A stretch of 64,000 nt of DNA from Diphasiastrum complanatum (Eukaryota > Streptophyta > Lycopodiopsida > Lycopodiales > Lycopodiaceae): NCBI GenBank assembly GCA_029204225.1, contig CM055092.1, forward strand, positions 9,885,806 to 9,949,805, given 5' to 3'. How positions within the stretch are numbered: the first letter of the stretch is position 1; the number at the start of each line of letters is the position of its first letter. Made by a program: the position numbers and the translations under genes. The notes under the pieces are model-generated. The model was not told where the DNA came from. It made no database searches and was given only the letters and a program-made list of their open reading frames with translations. Positions 46,093 through 59,000 of the stretch are shown one piece after another.

Positions 46093-47345
46093 TGTGATGC
46101 CACAAAATTGTTAAATATTGAATATCGACCTAAATATGGCATGATATACTCGGAAATGAAGATATGAGCTGGATAAATATAAACCATGAAGAGGCCTAAT
46201 TCATTTTTCGAGAATATATCTTCTAAAGACTTGCCTTGTATTTAAGGGCAAGACCTCTAAAACGGAAATGCTACCTTGGATAGCCTTTACTAGGTCATCT
46301 ACATGAAACGACTAAATATGAATTGACATGTTAAACTAGAGTAATTTTAACTCTTAGTTAAATATACCTCTTATGGTATAATTGAACATATATTCAACCT
46401 GATTGTTAACTAGAGCTTTTCATGGGAGCGACGCACCTGTAGTTTTAGAGGTGTGTTTGTTCGCTCCATAAAACATATATTGATCACATGCTTCAGTCTC
46501 GACCATCGAGAGAGAAAGAGTTTATGTATTTGTGAGAGATTGAAGAAGTGAATAGAGTGTTGAGGTTTATTCTCTCTTATCTCTGTTCTCCCCACTGTTG
46601 AGTGTGAGTGATCATGAATCTACTAGCAATCTCTAGTGCATTACATGAATTACTCTCTGATCAGACAGACTCTCTAGTGCATTACAGTTGTTTCCTGTAT
46701 GTCCGTAAATATGCTCTAAGGAACTATCCTAAAATCTTCTTATTCGTCTGTCGCGAACACTTTTTTTTCGACACTCGAATAAAGTCTATATTTGGTACAG
46801 TCTAGCACAATCGTTGATAGAACTGTATGTATACATTTGAGATGTCAGTCCCTGTCTGAGGACTTGAGTCTTTGATCTGTGTTCTTGCTTGTGTAACATA
46901 AGTTTCGAACGTGCTCTAAAACTCTTTGTAATCTTTAACCATAACCTTGGACTTAAGTTGTTGAGGACTTCTGTCTAGAAACGAACAGTTCGCGAACGCG
47001 ATTAACTAATTGTTTGTACAAACACGAATACATCGAACATTTCTCGACTCTGTTGTACTACTCTGATAACATCTCACCTATAGAATGCAATTCATTCGAT
47101 TTGATAGAGGCGAGACTTTGTTCTAGAATTATTAACACTTCACACCCCAAACACAAGTAATACTGGTTACTTTCTAATGTCTGTTGACAACCAGAATAAC
47201 GCTCGAAGCCACTTCACTCGAAATAAATCATAAATTGTACCAAATACATAACTTTCTAACGCTGTCCTCTGTGGGTTCGACATTATCTACTACAAAATCT
47301 ATATTAACCTTGTTGGTATAGCACGACACTCTACTGTATTTCACA
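46093..47345 (+). repeat. LTR of an older retrotransposon (probable 3' LTR)
   Basis: A purine tract (GAGGAAGGGGA, 46079-46090) precedes TGTGATGCC at 46093. The far boundary is placed at TTTCACA (47339-47345), giving TGTGA...TCACA ends and 1253 bases. 'CTCTGTGGGTTCGACA' near 47268 is a common near-end motif in such LTRs. No partner LTR is in the window, so boundaries are inferred. Confidence 0.55.
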
Positions 47346-50300
47346 CGTGTGAAACCAATAATAATAATAAATGATCATTCTACACATAGAATTGTAAGAT
47401 AACATCATGAGAGTGCACCAATGAGTAGTAGAACCCAAAGAGAACCATATATAATGATGAAATGAGAGAGAGAAGAGAAAAGATGTGTCTCTCTATGAGT
47501 TTCCTCCTTTCAATGTGCTTGCTCTAGGAATGATACTTGTGATTAACAGATAAAGTAATTGTACTATGATTCTCACAAAAGACAAAACTAGCTCATGACT
47601 GACTAAGATTTATGTCCAACAATAGACACCTTAACCAGATAGCTTCCTTTGCAGCATGTGCAACGGTAATGAATTCGGCCTCTGTTGAAAATAATACAAT
47701 CGAAATGTATCTTTTTTTGACTAATATAGATCAATCTGTTTGCTGGTCCTTTTGGAATCCTATTTGCTGAGGAATCTCGTGTTCTTGTTAGCAGAAGAAT
47801 CTACCTCAATGTTTAACACAACGTCTACTGGGATTCTCTGTCAGTGTTATCAAAGATATTCTTTCTACTCCAACATCTCTTTATCAACGATTCGGCCAAA
47901 GTTTGCAGATTCTGATTCAAACAGAACCTGACACAATTATTTTCTTAATGTTCTATACTCCTGGATCTACGGTAAGGAGATTGTTGGATTTTAATTTCAT
48001 TCAGTTTGAAGAATCACTAGATCTCTAAACTAGTTTCTAAAGGTATGCATATTTACTCACAAAAAATGATAGTACGTAGAATGGGTCAAAAAATGCATCC
48101 GAAGGGTCGAAATGGCCCAAATTAAAAATTATAGCTGAAGGGCTGAAATTGCCCAAAGTGGAATTGGATAGAAATTTGGGTTTTGGGTTGAAATTTGATT
48201 TGGCCCATCAATCCAAGTCAAGGATTGTCAAATTGACGTATAGTTCATAGTCAAAATCAAGAATTCGACCCACTCATGTTGGTCCTTCATCTATTTCGAT
48301 CCCAAAACAACAATTCAATCCAAGTTGACTGTCAATCTTTAGGGTTAAAATAAAAAATGATCTTTAGGGTTGAAGTACAAAATCGACCTTCATAACCACC
48401 AATAACAATCTATGTCTACTTACACAATGAATTCTTCAATGGACGCACTACTACAACTAGTCACATATCCATTAGTAGTAGTTACTGCTATTAAAAAGTC
48501 TTGTAATTTAATTCAAGGTGCAATTAGCATTCTTGTATATATGTGAGGTCTATGGGAACATTTTTGAAAGCATCACATCCAACGCATTCTTCCATAGGAG
48601 AGGTGCACCACTCTCTTTCAAGGGAGGTCATATAGTTGCTTCCATGAGAAGGGAAAATTTGTTACAGAGTGGTAGTAGAAAATTCAACAAACACTAGGTT
48701 TTGAAGAGGCTGCCAACAAACAGTGAGTGAAATAGGATGCCACTTCAAAGTGTAATTTCTTGAGAAAGAACTATATGAGTGGTGAACCGTATAGTGCAAT
48801 GAACTTGTTGACAGACAAAGAATGTAAAGACAAAAAAATAAATCTAAAATTAATTTTTTTAGAATAAAAAAACTAAAATGTCAATTTAACCAAGGTTTGA
48901 CTTATCAAAAACTTCTAAGAGGTCAAAATGGATAGAAAACATATTTTAAGGATAAAGGAATGATAGGAAATAACAAGTTCCAATCATGTATGCAAAAAAG
49001 AAATCATTCCTTTTGAAGTTTGGAAGATATTTTGATGTAGATTTGTGTTTGACATGAAACTTAGATCAATGGTCTTGTCTCAACCTAATGACCTCATTCA
49101 TATGATTATTTTTTACTTTTGTCATTAGAAAAGGTGAGTTCTCCCATATTAATAAATTAGGATTTCTAGAAAACAACCAACAATGAAAATTACATCACCA
49201 TGGGTGTATAGCCCCAATATTTGTTTTGCTTCCTGGCCCTCTAGTTCGATTCATTTCTCAAGGACAAGACCAAATTCTTTAAGCCGAATTTGAAATTTTT
49301 TCTCCATAAATAGTTATCTTTAAAAAATTGCATTATTTGAGAAATAAGGTACTTAGGCTATTGTCATCAAGTCCCAATCATGAAATTGTGGAAAGACCTT
49401 GGGCTAAAACTTTCCACTATGCTTAATATTTTAGTTCCTTCTAGTACATGAATATGTTAAAATAGATTTGCCATAGAGTCTTTTGGCTTAAATTTTCTTA
49501 GGATCTTGACTCGTCACATGTACATTGATGACTCGTCGCATGTACATGACTTTTTATTGACTAGTTCTAAAAGGATTAGGGAAACTTTCAAACTTTTGCC
49601 TTTGGGAAAGACCTACTATTGTACCAACTTTTGACCTTGCTTGCACAAGCACTCATCACGTATACCAATGCCACACTATGTCAGTGGTTATTAAAGAATT
49701 AGAAAGCCTCACCAATTCACTCTTGAATTTGATGAATGATTTACTATCAAGTGCGCATCGATTGTGCCATAGAAATATTGCATGAGTAAGACACCCATGA
49801 TTGTTGGTGAAAGTCATAATCTCTCTAGCATGCATAGAGTGTTCAATAACTCGGAAGTAAGAGGGCCTACGACTAAGGTGGTAGTCATGGTTCAAAATAT
49901 GGTGCTCTCCATGCCTGAAGAAGTTCGTCGGAATACGAAAGAGAAGTTGCTTATTGTGAATCCAACGACATTTGCCAAAATGCATGAAAAACATGCTCAT
50001 AGAACATTGAAATGCACATTTTGAAACCCAAAAGTGAACTCACTTGATATTTTGGAATATTATACAGTCTAGAAGTTCATAATTTTTTTTTTCCCTAGAA
50101 GAACATTATATTCATAAAAGGGCCACACTAAAATTAGATGAGACAGACTATGATTCATAAAGATGTGTAAGTGGAACGATATAAAAATATTGGCCATAAT
50201 AAGGTGTCTCCCTCATGCTTGGAAAAAGTCTTCTTTGAGACCTTTGCACCTGGTTCAAAGATCTATCTCAACCTAGTGACCTTGCCATAATTTTATGGCC

Positions 50301-50899
50301 GTTTTACTAGGTGCAAAGATCACCAAAAAGAACATTATTCAATACAGTCTCCAATACATGAAATTGCCTTAATCAAGTGTAAATTCACTTTAAACTTTGA
50401 AGTGGACGGGCTCATGAAAGTCAAAAGATAGAGTCTCATGCACTAACCACATGCATCATGTCCTTTTGTATGAATGACACATTTTTCTCTTGAGTAGTGA
50501 TAATTTTTTTTCACATTTTTGTTGTAGAATTTTTTTTCTCGCTTCTTGTATTTTCTAAAGATATTTTCTTTGTGAGATATTTTTTTTTGTGTGGAATTTG
50601 TTTTTTAGCATTTTTTTTTCCAATTTATTTTGCTAGAAAAAAATTTTCTTTCCATTTTTCGCAATTCTTTTTTACATCTTTACTTAAATTTTTTTTTTTA
50701 AACAAAATGTGCTTGTCGAGAGTCAATGACGGCTTCAGCATGCACATTATTTTTAAGAATGTGGTAGCTTGTCATTGGGCTGTCCATTCGGTCATAAATT
50801 TCATGGTGTGTCATGTGTCAACTTTTATTTGGGTATGTGTTTGAAAATAAATTATTGGTCATAAAAAAAGAATGCAGGTGCTTCTAGAATGCAAAGAAA
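47346..50899. other. Mostly featureless stretch upstream of SOD
   Basis: It contains an AAT run (47360), one copia relic (separate entry) and AT-rich sequence with short ORFs that show no known domain. A T-rich zone lies at 50499-50700. No host gene is seen. Confidence 0.5.
47610..47715 (-). pseudogene. Copia RNase H relic
   Basis: The minus strand reads 'VLFSTEAEFITVAHAAKEAI', the copia RNase H motif (normally SSTEAEY). No other parts adjoin it. Confidence 0.7.
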
Positions 50900-51047
50900 A
50901 TCTGCTTCTGTGTGGGAAGACGTGTATATGTAAATAACAAGATTCTACGGAGCTCCCTCTCGTTTCTCTTTATCGCTCTCGCGAGATCTCAACTCTCGAT
51001 CAATCAATCCATATATATCCATCGCTGTCGGAAAGGCTCTTCACAAA
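50900..51047 (+). promoter_or_regulatory. SOD 5' flank and leader
   Basis: A TATA-like 'gtatatgtaaat' lies at about 50924, followed by a CT-rich leader (50951-51000) and 'catatatatcc' (51010). The CT-rich leader is typical of plant genes. No copper-response cluster was recognised in these 150 bases. Confidence 0.45.
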
Positions 51048-52151
51048 ATGGCGCCATTGAAGGCAGTTGCAGTGCTCTCAGGCAGTGCCGGTGTCAGTGG
51101 CGCGGTCTATTTCTGTCAGGAAGGCGATGGTACAGCATCTTCTGCTTAATATTACTCGTATTGATCCTTGTCATTTTACTGGATCTGATCGTCTTTTGCT
51201 GGATCTGATTCTTATCTGCTCCTGTTCATTATTGTGATTCCCGTACATGTTGTGTTTTCTTACATTCTGATGACCTTGGAAGGATGAGTTCTGTTTTTGT
51301 TGCTTCCAATAATCCTTTGGATGATTTTGACGCCGATATGTTGATGGATAGAGTTATCTGATGTTTATTTTAACGGAAATTGAAACAAGCTTTAGTTCTT
51401 AAAGAAAGATGCTCTTCTGCTATTTTGACCGGTAGCTTTTCATTATGGCTTCTTCAGAAAGTTCCGATGTAGACAGGATATTGCCAATAGTGTTTTGTTT
51501 AGCTCTGCGGACAATATTACCGATGATAAAGCAGTCTAGTTTCTCGTGTTTCCGTTTTCGTTGTTTCTCCCTCTCCCTTGCCTCTTACTATGAGCGTATG
51601 CATTTCCAGATTCAACCTCACACGAAATAAAAATGATCTAACATTGGGGGCATATTCCTCTGTTTAGAAATTTTGTGGTGAAGATCATTGTCAAAGTCTT
51701 CTAGTGAAGATCATTATTCAACTTTGGTTGCAATCATGTCTAGCTGGTCTAGCTAATAGTGCTTCTGTGCAGTAGGATGTAACGGTCAATGAAGTGAGAA
51801 TATTAGCCACCTATAGTCTTGGTAGTGGCAGAGCAATTTGCTTGCTGATGTCGAAGTTAACCTTCTCTGTTTTCGCTGAGATGGTGTGACATAATCAACC
51901 CTAAAAACCGGGTAGTTGTTACAAGCATTATTCTGCCTGGTTCGTAAATTATCATCGTAAATTGTAATGTTTCTTCAAATCACAATTTGATAAGAAATTT
52001 GCCTTTCGAAAAGGTCTGATTCAATTGAACTGTTCGAATGGCTTGGTTCTGCCATTTGTTTTTAAAAACTGTTCCACAAAAAGCCCATTTGAACAGTTTA
52101 TTTGAATCGGACCTGAAAGGCAAATTTTTTATCAAATTGTGATTTGAACCC

Positions 52152-52197
<46 letters not shown>

Positions 52198-52607
52198 GTA
52201 GTGCTCTTTTTTTTGAGGGTAGGGAATGAGATAAATCATTAATCAGAATAAAAAATGTGCCTGGAACTTGAAAGTTGAGGGAAAGAAAGTGCCAGGTAGG
52301 GAGATGGATTGGGAGAGAGAGAACGCAGAATTGGAAGTTGTAGTGTTAATTATAAGATTAATGTACAACTTAGATTAGCGTGTTAGAACTTAGGATTAAT
52401 TAATAGTGTTATATAATAGATTAGATTAGTGCTAAATAATAGAATCTAGACTTGAAATCGGCACGGGAAGCATCTCTCTCTCTCTCTCAAACCATCCTAA
52501 GGTTAGCCTTACTGTTTCAACCATAGCAACTCATAGTAAACCAGATGTTCCTTACCATACTAGACCCATTTGAATTCAGCATGCAAACCACGACGAATTG
52601 TATTGAG

Positions 52608-52660
<53 letters not shown>

Positions 52661-53030
52661 CCATCTAAAAAGACGAGCCTTACTGTTTCAACCATAGCAA
52701 CTCATAGCATACAGAATTTTGGAATGCAAACCACGACAAGTCATACGAAACCTCTCTCTCTCTCTCTCTCTAACCATGTGAAAATACAACAAGCCGTATT
52801 GAACCACCACAACTCATAGCAAGCGACATCAACATGCCATTGAAACATACTCTTTGTAGAGATAAGACATGGTAAAAGTAAAATTTATGAATAATATACA
52901 ATGTCGGGCCTCAAGGCACCAAAATGGTCCTGTACAACGAAATGATCAATCAGTAAAAATCACTAAGACAATGACTCTGCCTCCAACTGGTAGTCAGAGT
53001 CATCTGAAGCCGTGTTGCTATTAAACAAGG

Positions 53031-53082
<52 letters not shown>

Positions 53083-56000
53083 CAAGGGTGATGTCGATGG
53101 TGGTGATGCCTTGCCTTTGCGTCTGCCTCTGCCCTTGCCCTTGCCCTTGCCCCTGCCCCTGCCTCTGCCTTTGCCTCTACCTCTCCCCCTAGTCTGTCTC
53201 TTAGATGCCCTTGCCTCGCCTCCAGTAACCCCCCTCCTGATGCTACCTCTAGGCTGGCCTCTAGCTTTACATGCCTGTGTACCCATGTGTCTGGTCCCAC
53301 ACGCTGCGAAGGTCCTATGAACTGAGAGGATGCTCATAGAATCTTAGTGATTCTCAAACTCGGAGTAGACTAATCTTGTTAGTACTCACAAAATAACCAA
53401 ACTCAAGAGGAAGAAGAGAAATCACAAGAACAATGAACTGAATTGATCTGAATTGAATTCTACCTGAAGGAGGGCACCCATCTGCTCTTATAGACACTGG
53501 ACATGCTTTAAGGCAAAAGCTATTTGCCTACTATACCATTTGGTGAAAGCAGTTATGCTAATTACTAAGCCTCAAGAATAGCAATCTGTGTTAATAGGCT
53601 GGCCTCTACAATTAATCAATTAACCATTAATTCTAACACTCCCCCTTAATGGATAATTGATTATCAATTACACCTAGGAGTGTCTCAAACTTCTCAAACT
53701 TTTTCACGACCAAGTCCTTTTGTGAATATATCTGCAACTTGATCATTGGTGTCACAGTAGATCATCTCTACTTCACCACTTTGCAACTTCTCTCGTATGA
53801 AATGCTGCCGAACTTCAATATGCTTTGACTTGCTATGAAACACCGGATTTTTCGCAAGCTGAATGCAACTCTGATTGTCACACAAATCTCTGCTTGTCCC
53901 AGATACTGCCTTCCTCAGTTCTTCCTGCCTGTAGAAAGCTGCTCACTGCCTGTCCAGTTAGCACCTGCCCTGAATCAGACCTGGTCTAGTCTGTGTTGCC
54001 TCAGATCAGACCTGTCCGGTTAGCACCTGCCCTGAATCAGACCTGTCTTGGTCTTTGCTGCCTCAGGTACTACCTGTCTTGATCTGTTTGGTCGCTGCTG
54101 CCTCAGATATTAACTGTCCCCAGCTGCTGCCGCCCTCAGATGCTGCCTGCACCTGCTGTAACCTGTAGCTATGTGACATGCACCAGATGTGCTGCCCTCA
54201 GATGCTGCCTGCAGCAACAGTGTCCTGCCTGCACCAGATTTGCCGCCCTCAGATGAACCAGTACCAGCTACTGCCGCCCTCAGAAGAACCTGCACCAGTT
54301 GTGACCTGCACCAATAACTTCTTCCGTAGATCCGATATTAGGAACCCTGCTCTGATACCATGATAGAATCTCAGTGATTCTCAAACTCGGAGTAGACTAA
54401 TTTTATTAGTACTCACAAAATAACCAAACTCAAGAGGAAGAAGAGGAATTACAAGAACAATGAACTGAATTGATCCTGTAATTGAATTCTACTTGAAGGA
54501 GGGCGCTCATCTACTCTTATAGAGACTGCACATGCTTTAAGCAAAAGCTATTTGCCTACTATACCATTTGGTAAAAGCAGTTATTCTATAACTAATTACT
54601 AAGTCTCAAGAATAGCAATCTATGTTAACATAATCCTAAAATAGTATTCTATACTATTCTAGCAAAATTGGTACTATCTCAGGTACCTAGTCAAACTTAG
54701 ACTTTGACTTATACTAAAAATAGAAATAGGCCTTTGAACTAGCTCACAGGCTGGCCTTTACAATCAATGAATTAACCATTATTTTTAACAGATGCCTAAT
54801 GTGCAATTGCTTGTGATGCCCCGCCCCTCTCTACATACAATGATCCCAACGCCCCCTTGCAACACCTCTACCTCGCCTCCTAGGCCTATCTAAAATGGCT
54901 CCGCCTGTGTCTCTGCGTCGGGGTCCACTAATAGCTACTCTATGTCATCCCACCCCTCCTCACACCCCATTGAGTACTCCTCTCCCTCCTCCCATGAACC
55001 CTCCTCCTCATCTCTCTACTCCCCATCTCCTCTCCTCTCAGCTGCTCTCTGGTGGTGTCGTGCAGAGTGGGGCTCAACGTTCTTATGCCTGTGCAGCTCC
55101 CGAAAGATATCATCCTCAACGTCAGCTTGCGTAGGAGGTTCTCGAGGAACGGTGGCATCGATGTCGAGCATGCACAAGTCAGGATCCACTTGCAACCATA
55201 ATAGAAACCGAATTAACAACGACGAAAACTAGTACATATCTGTTATGGACATGCATTATAGTCCATACCAGATGTCAAGTTTAGTAACTTGAAGTCATTG
55301 AAAACTTGGCCATCTTCAAGGACTTCCACAAAACTTGCATTTAGAACAAGTCTGTAGAAATACATTACCTTTTTCAACAGTCTGCACAAATACACTATGT
55401 TTTCAATAGCTTTGGCGTTTTTGCATTTCTCTGAAATGCGACACTTGCATAGTTCAAAAGTTTTACTGTTTTTAACACACCTTCGGCTCTTTGCGAAAAA
55501 TGCGGAGAGAGAAAATCCCGAAGGTCATCTATTTTTCGACGAACTTGTTGGCTTACTTCTTCAAGAAGAACAAACAAGGATCAACTTTGGTGAACACGAA
55601 GATCAAGCTTTCTTTGCAAAAGGCAAAGGCAAAGGCAAGTGGAAAGGGAAGCCTTCTTTCAAAACTTCCAAAGATGATCAAAAATCTAGGGAAGCTCTAA
55701 GAAGAAGGGTAAGTGCCACTATTGCAAGAAGTTTAGACATCACATCAAAGAATGTAGGAAGAGGCTTGCAAAGGAAAAAGAGAAAGATAACGATACAAGT
55801 ACCGCAATCATTACTTTGGAACAACAATTTGGAAAGAAGGATAATCTTTTCAATAATGATTATGCTTTTGTCACTAATAATCTCATCTCTCCTAAAGACG
55901 AGATTTCTGCCACTTCAAATCTTGCTGGTTTTTCAACAGAAAACAGCTCATCTTCAGCTTTACAAGTTGCTGTTTTTTCATCTATTGATTGGGTGATTGA

Positions 56001-59000
56001 TAGCGGTGCCACACGCCATATGACTTATCACAAAGAAGTCTTCACAAAGCTTGTGAAAGTGCATGATGGAAGCAAAGTTCATGGTGTTAATAACACCTCT
56101 TATCCTATCAAAGGTATTGGAGTGATCCCCATTATCTTACCCAATGGTGAGGAAAAGTACATTCGTAATGTACTTTATGTTCCAAAAATAAAAAAGAATC
56201 TCATTTCGGTCTCTACAATTATGAACCAAGGATTGGTTGTGGAATTCAAAGAAGAAAAATGTCTTATCAAAGACCCAAAGAGATCTCTTATGATCATTGC
56301 TTCGGGAACATTACGTGGTGGATTGTTCCTTATGGATACCTATGAGCAAAGAGCTTTATCATCTTTTTGTCTTGTTGCATCAAGTTCACATTCTTTGGAG
56401 TTGGCTGAATTATGGCATGCTAGGTTTGGACATCTCAACTTTGCTAGCTTGAAGATGTTGAAGAGATTCAATATGGTTGAAGACATTCCTAATATTGAGC
56501 ATCCCGAAGGACATGTATTGGAAGGATGCATACTTGGAAAATCTCAAAGGCAAGCTTTTCCAATTGATGGAACTATTAGAGTTGATGGCAAATTTGATTT
56601 GGTTCATAGTGATGTATGTGGTCCAATGAGGATCGAATCCATTGGAAGGTGTAAGTACTTTGTTACTTTTATTGATGACCTTTCAAGATTTACATGGATT
56701 TATCCTATGAAGGCAAAATCTAAAGTTTTTCAACGTTTTAAGGATTTTCTAGCAATGATAGAAAACCAGTTTGGGCACTCTTTGAAAATCTTACGTACCG
56801 ACCGAGGAGGGGAATATATAAAGAATACGTTCGGTACTTATCTTCAAAGCAAAGGTATTCATCATCAAATGACAACCCCTTACACACCTCAACAAAATGG
56901 TGTTGCCGAAAGAAAGAATCGCACTATTATGGAGATGGCTCGATGCATGCTCAAGGCAAAGGGCCTACCTCACAAGTTTTGGGGTGAAGCGGTTATAACG
57001 GCGGCTTACATTAGTAATCGGTGTCCTACTAAAGCCTTGAAGGTATTAACTCCTTATGAAGTTCGGTATGGTAAGAAGCCTACTGTTTCTCACTTACGCA
57101 TCTTTGGTTGCACGGCTTATGCTTTCATTCCCGATAAGCGAAGAACCAAGCTTGATGATAAAGGAGTTAAATGCATATTTGTTGGCTATAGTAGTGAAAG
57201 CAAGGGCTGTTCAATATGGATACTAATAAAATCATAGTAAGTCGTGATGTTCATTTTGATGAAAAGACCTCCTATGATGTTGCGCCCACTCATGTCATGA
57301 AAGGGGACTTCCCCCATGATGCATATGTTGAAATATTTCCAGATTTGGTTTTGCCATCTAGTCATGAAGAGAAGGGACTGCCATCTACTTCTATTGGACA
57401 GCCCACCTACTCCAATTTTGCAGCCTATAGTTCATCAAGAAGAACCTATTTATGGTGAAGAGCAGCCTGTTGAAGACATTGGACAGCAAGGTCCAAGTTC
57501 AGAACACTTTGGACAGCAAAGTGTTGACAAAGGTAAGGCTGTTGGACAGCCCAAACCAGTCCCTAAATGGTTGTTGCAGACTTTGCAGGACAACAAAGTG
57601 GATCATATCTATGAAGGGAAGACTCGTGCCTCTACTAAATTAGTAGAATTTGCTGATTTTTTTGATTTTGCTCTTATTTCTATTGAGGATGGTGCAGTAG
57701 AACCTGTTTTTTATGAGCAGGCCAGCGGAGTAAAATGTTGGGAGGATGCGATGCAAGAGGAGTATAACTCACTCATGAAAAAACACACTTGGGTTCTTGT
57801 TGATCTTCCACATGGGGCTCGAATCTTCATCTCTCAACAACGATACATTGAGCAGATGTTGAAACAATCTTTTTTTTTCAAGTCACCGCAAGTTAATGCA
57901 TATCATGGATGCATTAGTGAAAAGTTTCATGCAAAACCTTTTCAATTTGATGTTTTAGCAAAGGCTGAAAAATTCAAGCACTCCTTGGAACTTTTTTGTA
58001 CTAATTGAGGAGGGAGTCAACATGTGTCAATTAGTACTTTTGTTCAAAGTGTTAAGAGTGAGCATTTGTTTGGAGAGAATTTTTCATTATTTGAAAAATC
58101 TTTTATGTCATCCCATGCATCTTCGAGGGACAGCTTTGATGACGCCATCGTTGATGCATCTCTTGATAGTTTGCTAAATTTTTATGATGAAGATGTTGGA
58201 CAGCAGGTTCAGTCATCTTCTTTTGGTCATTTACAGCCCATTTTACATCATGAGCAGTCCATTATGCTTCAGGAACAGCCTGCGGAAGATTATGGACAAA
58301 ATGGTCCATGTTGGGAACACTTTGGGCAGCAAAGTGTTGAACAGCCCATAACAGTTCCTTGTCGGCTATTGGAGACTTTGCAGGACAACAAAGAAATATC
58401 TTACTACGAAAGGAAGGCACATGCCTCTTTAAAATCAGTACCTCTTGCTGATTTTTTTGGTTCTACACTTACTCTTCATCATGATGTTGGTACTTTGTCT
58501 ATTCTATGTGAGCAAGTCATTGATGGTAAGGTTCGGGAGCATGTGATGCCAAAAGAGTTTGGTACTCTTTTTTATTGTCCTTATGGTAAGAAGTATTTTC
58601 GAATGATGTGGGAGCCTATGATGGATTACAAGTCCATGTTTCAACCTATTGCTGAGTTTATGTTGGATCCCTACTTCGGATGGAGCATGCAAATCCTCAC
58701 CCTTCGACTTGATGCTTCATTATTACGCATTCTTTTCCTTTTATATGTTGGACACGATTGGGGATGAGATTTCGACCACTTCGATGCGAAGTTTATTTGG
58801 CGACATGAAGTTCGGACAACAAGTTACATTTTTCTCTTTCGAGAAGTTACTTCATGTTATGTTATGCATTTCCATTTAAGGAGGGTGTTGGAATGTAAAT
58901 GGAATTGCTTACATTACCATAGGTTACTTTGACCCAAAAGGTCGAGAGTTGTGTAACCATGGTCATTTATTATATTAGGCCTACTAAACTTAGAGTTAGC

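Larger units (their letters stand above)
53334..54790 (-). mobile_element. Copia-3: internally deleted copia element with GATGC duplication
   Basis: LTRs at 53334-53639 (3', starts TCATAGAATC) and 54361-54790 (5', starts TGATAGAATC and ends AACA) share 'gtgattctcaaactcggag' and following sequence. The right LTR is longer by an internal block. The complement of the tRNA-Met primer site, GCTCTGATACCA (54349-54360), adjoins the right LTR, and a polypurine tract (complement of CTCCCCCTTAA, from 53640) adjoins the left, so the element reads on the minus strand. GATGC flanks both sides (53329-53333 and 54791-54795). Only about 720 internal bases remain. Confidence 0.93.
53090..55232 (-). pseudogene. 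Arg/Gly/Lys-rich minus-strand ORF region, split by copia-3
   Basis: Minus-strand 53337-53090 reads a [11 protein letters not shown] repeat preceded by '[17 protein letters not shown]'. On the other side of copia-3, 55219-55016 reads '[18 protein letters not shown]' and '[17 protein letters not shown]'. Removing copia-3 brings the two together on the same strand. RGRG tails occur in several plant transposon-derived proteins, but no domain is identified. It lies antisense inside SOD intron 1. Confidence 0.4.

Noticed and set aside
54895-55134. Pro/Leu-rich plus-strand ORF
   Set aside because: It is antisense to a more coherent minus-strand frame and its composition follows a CT-rich stretch.
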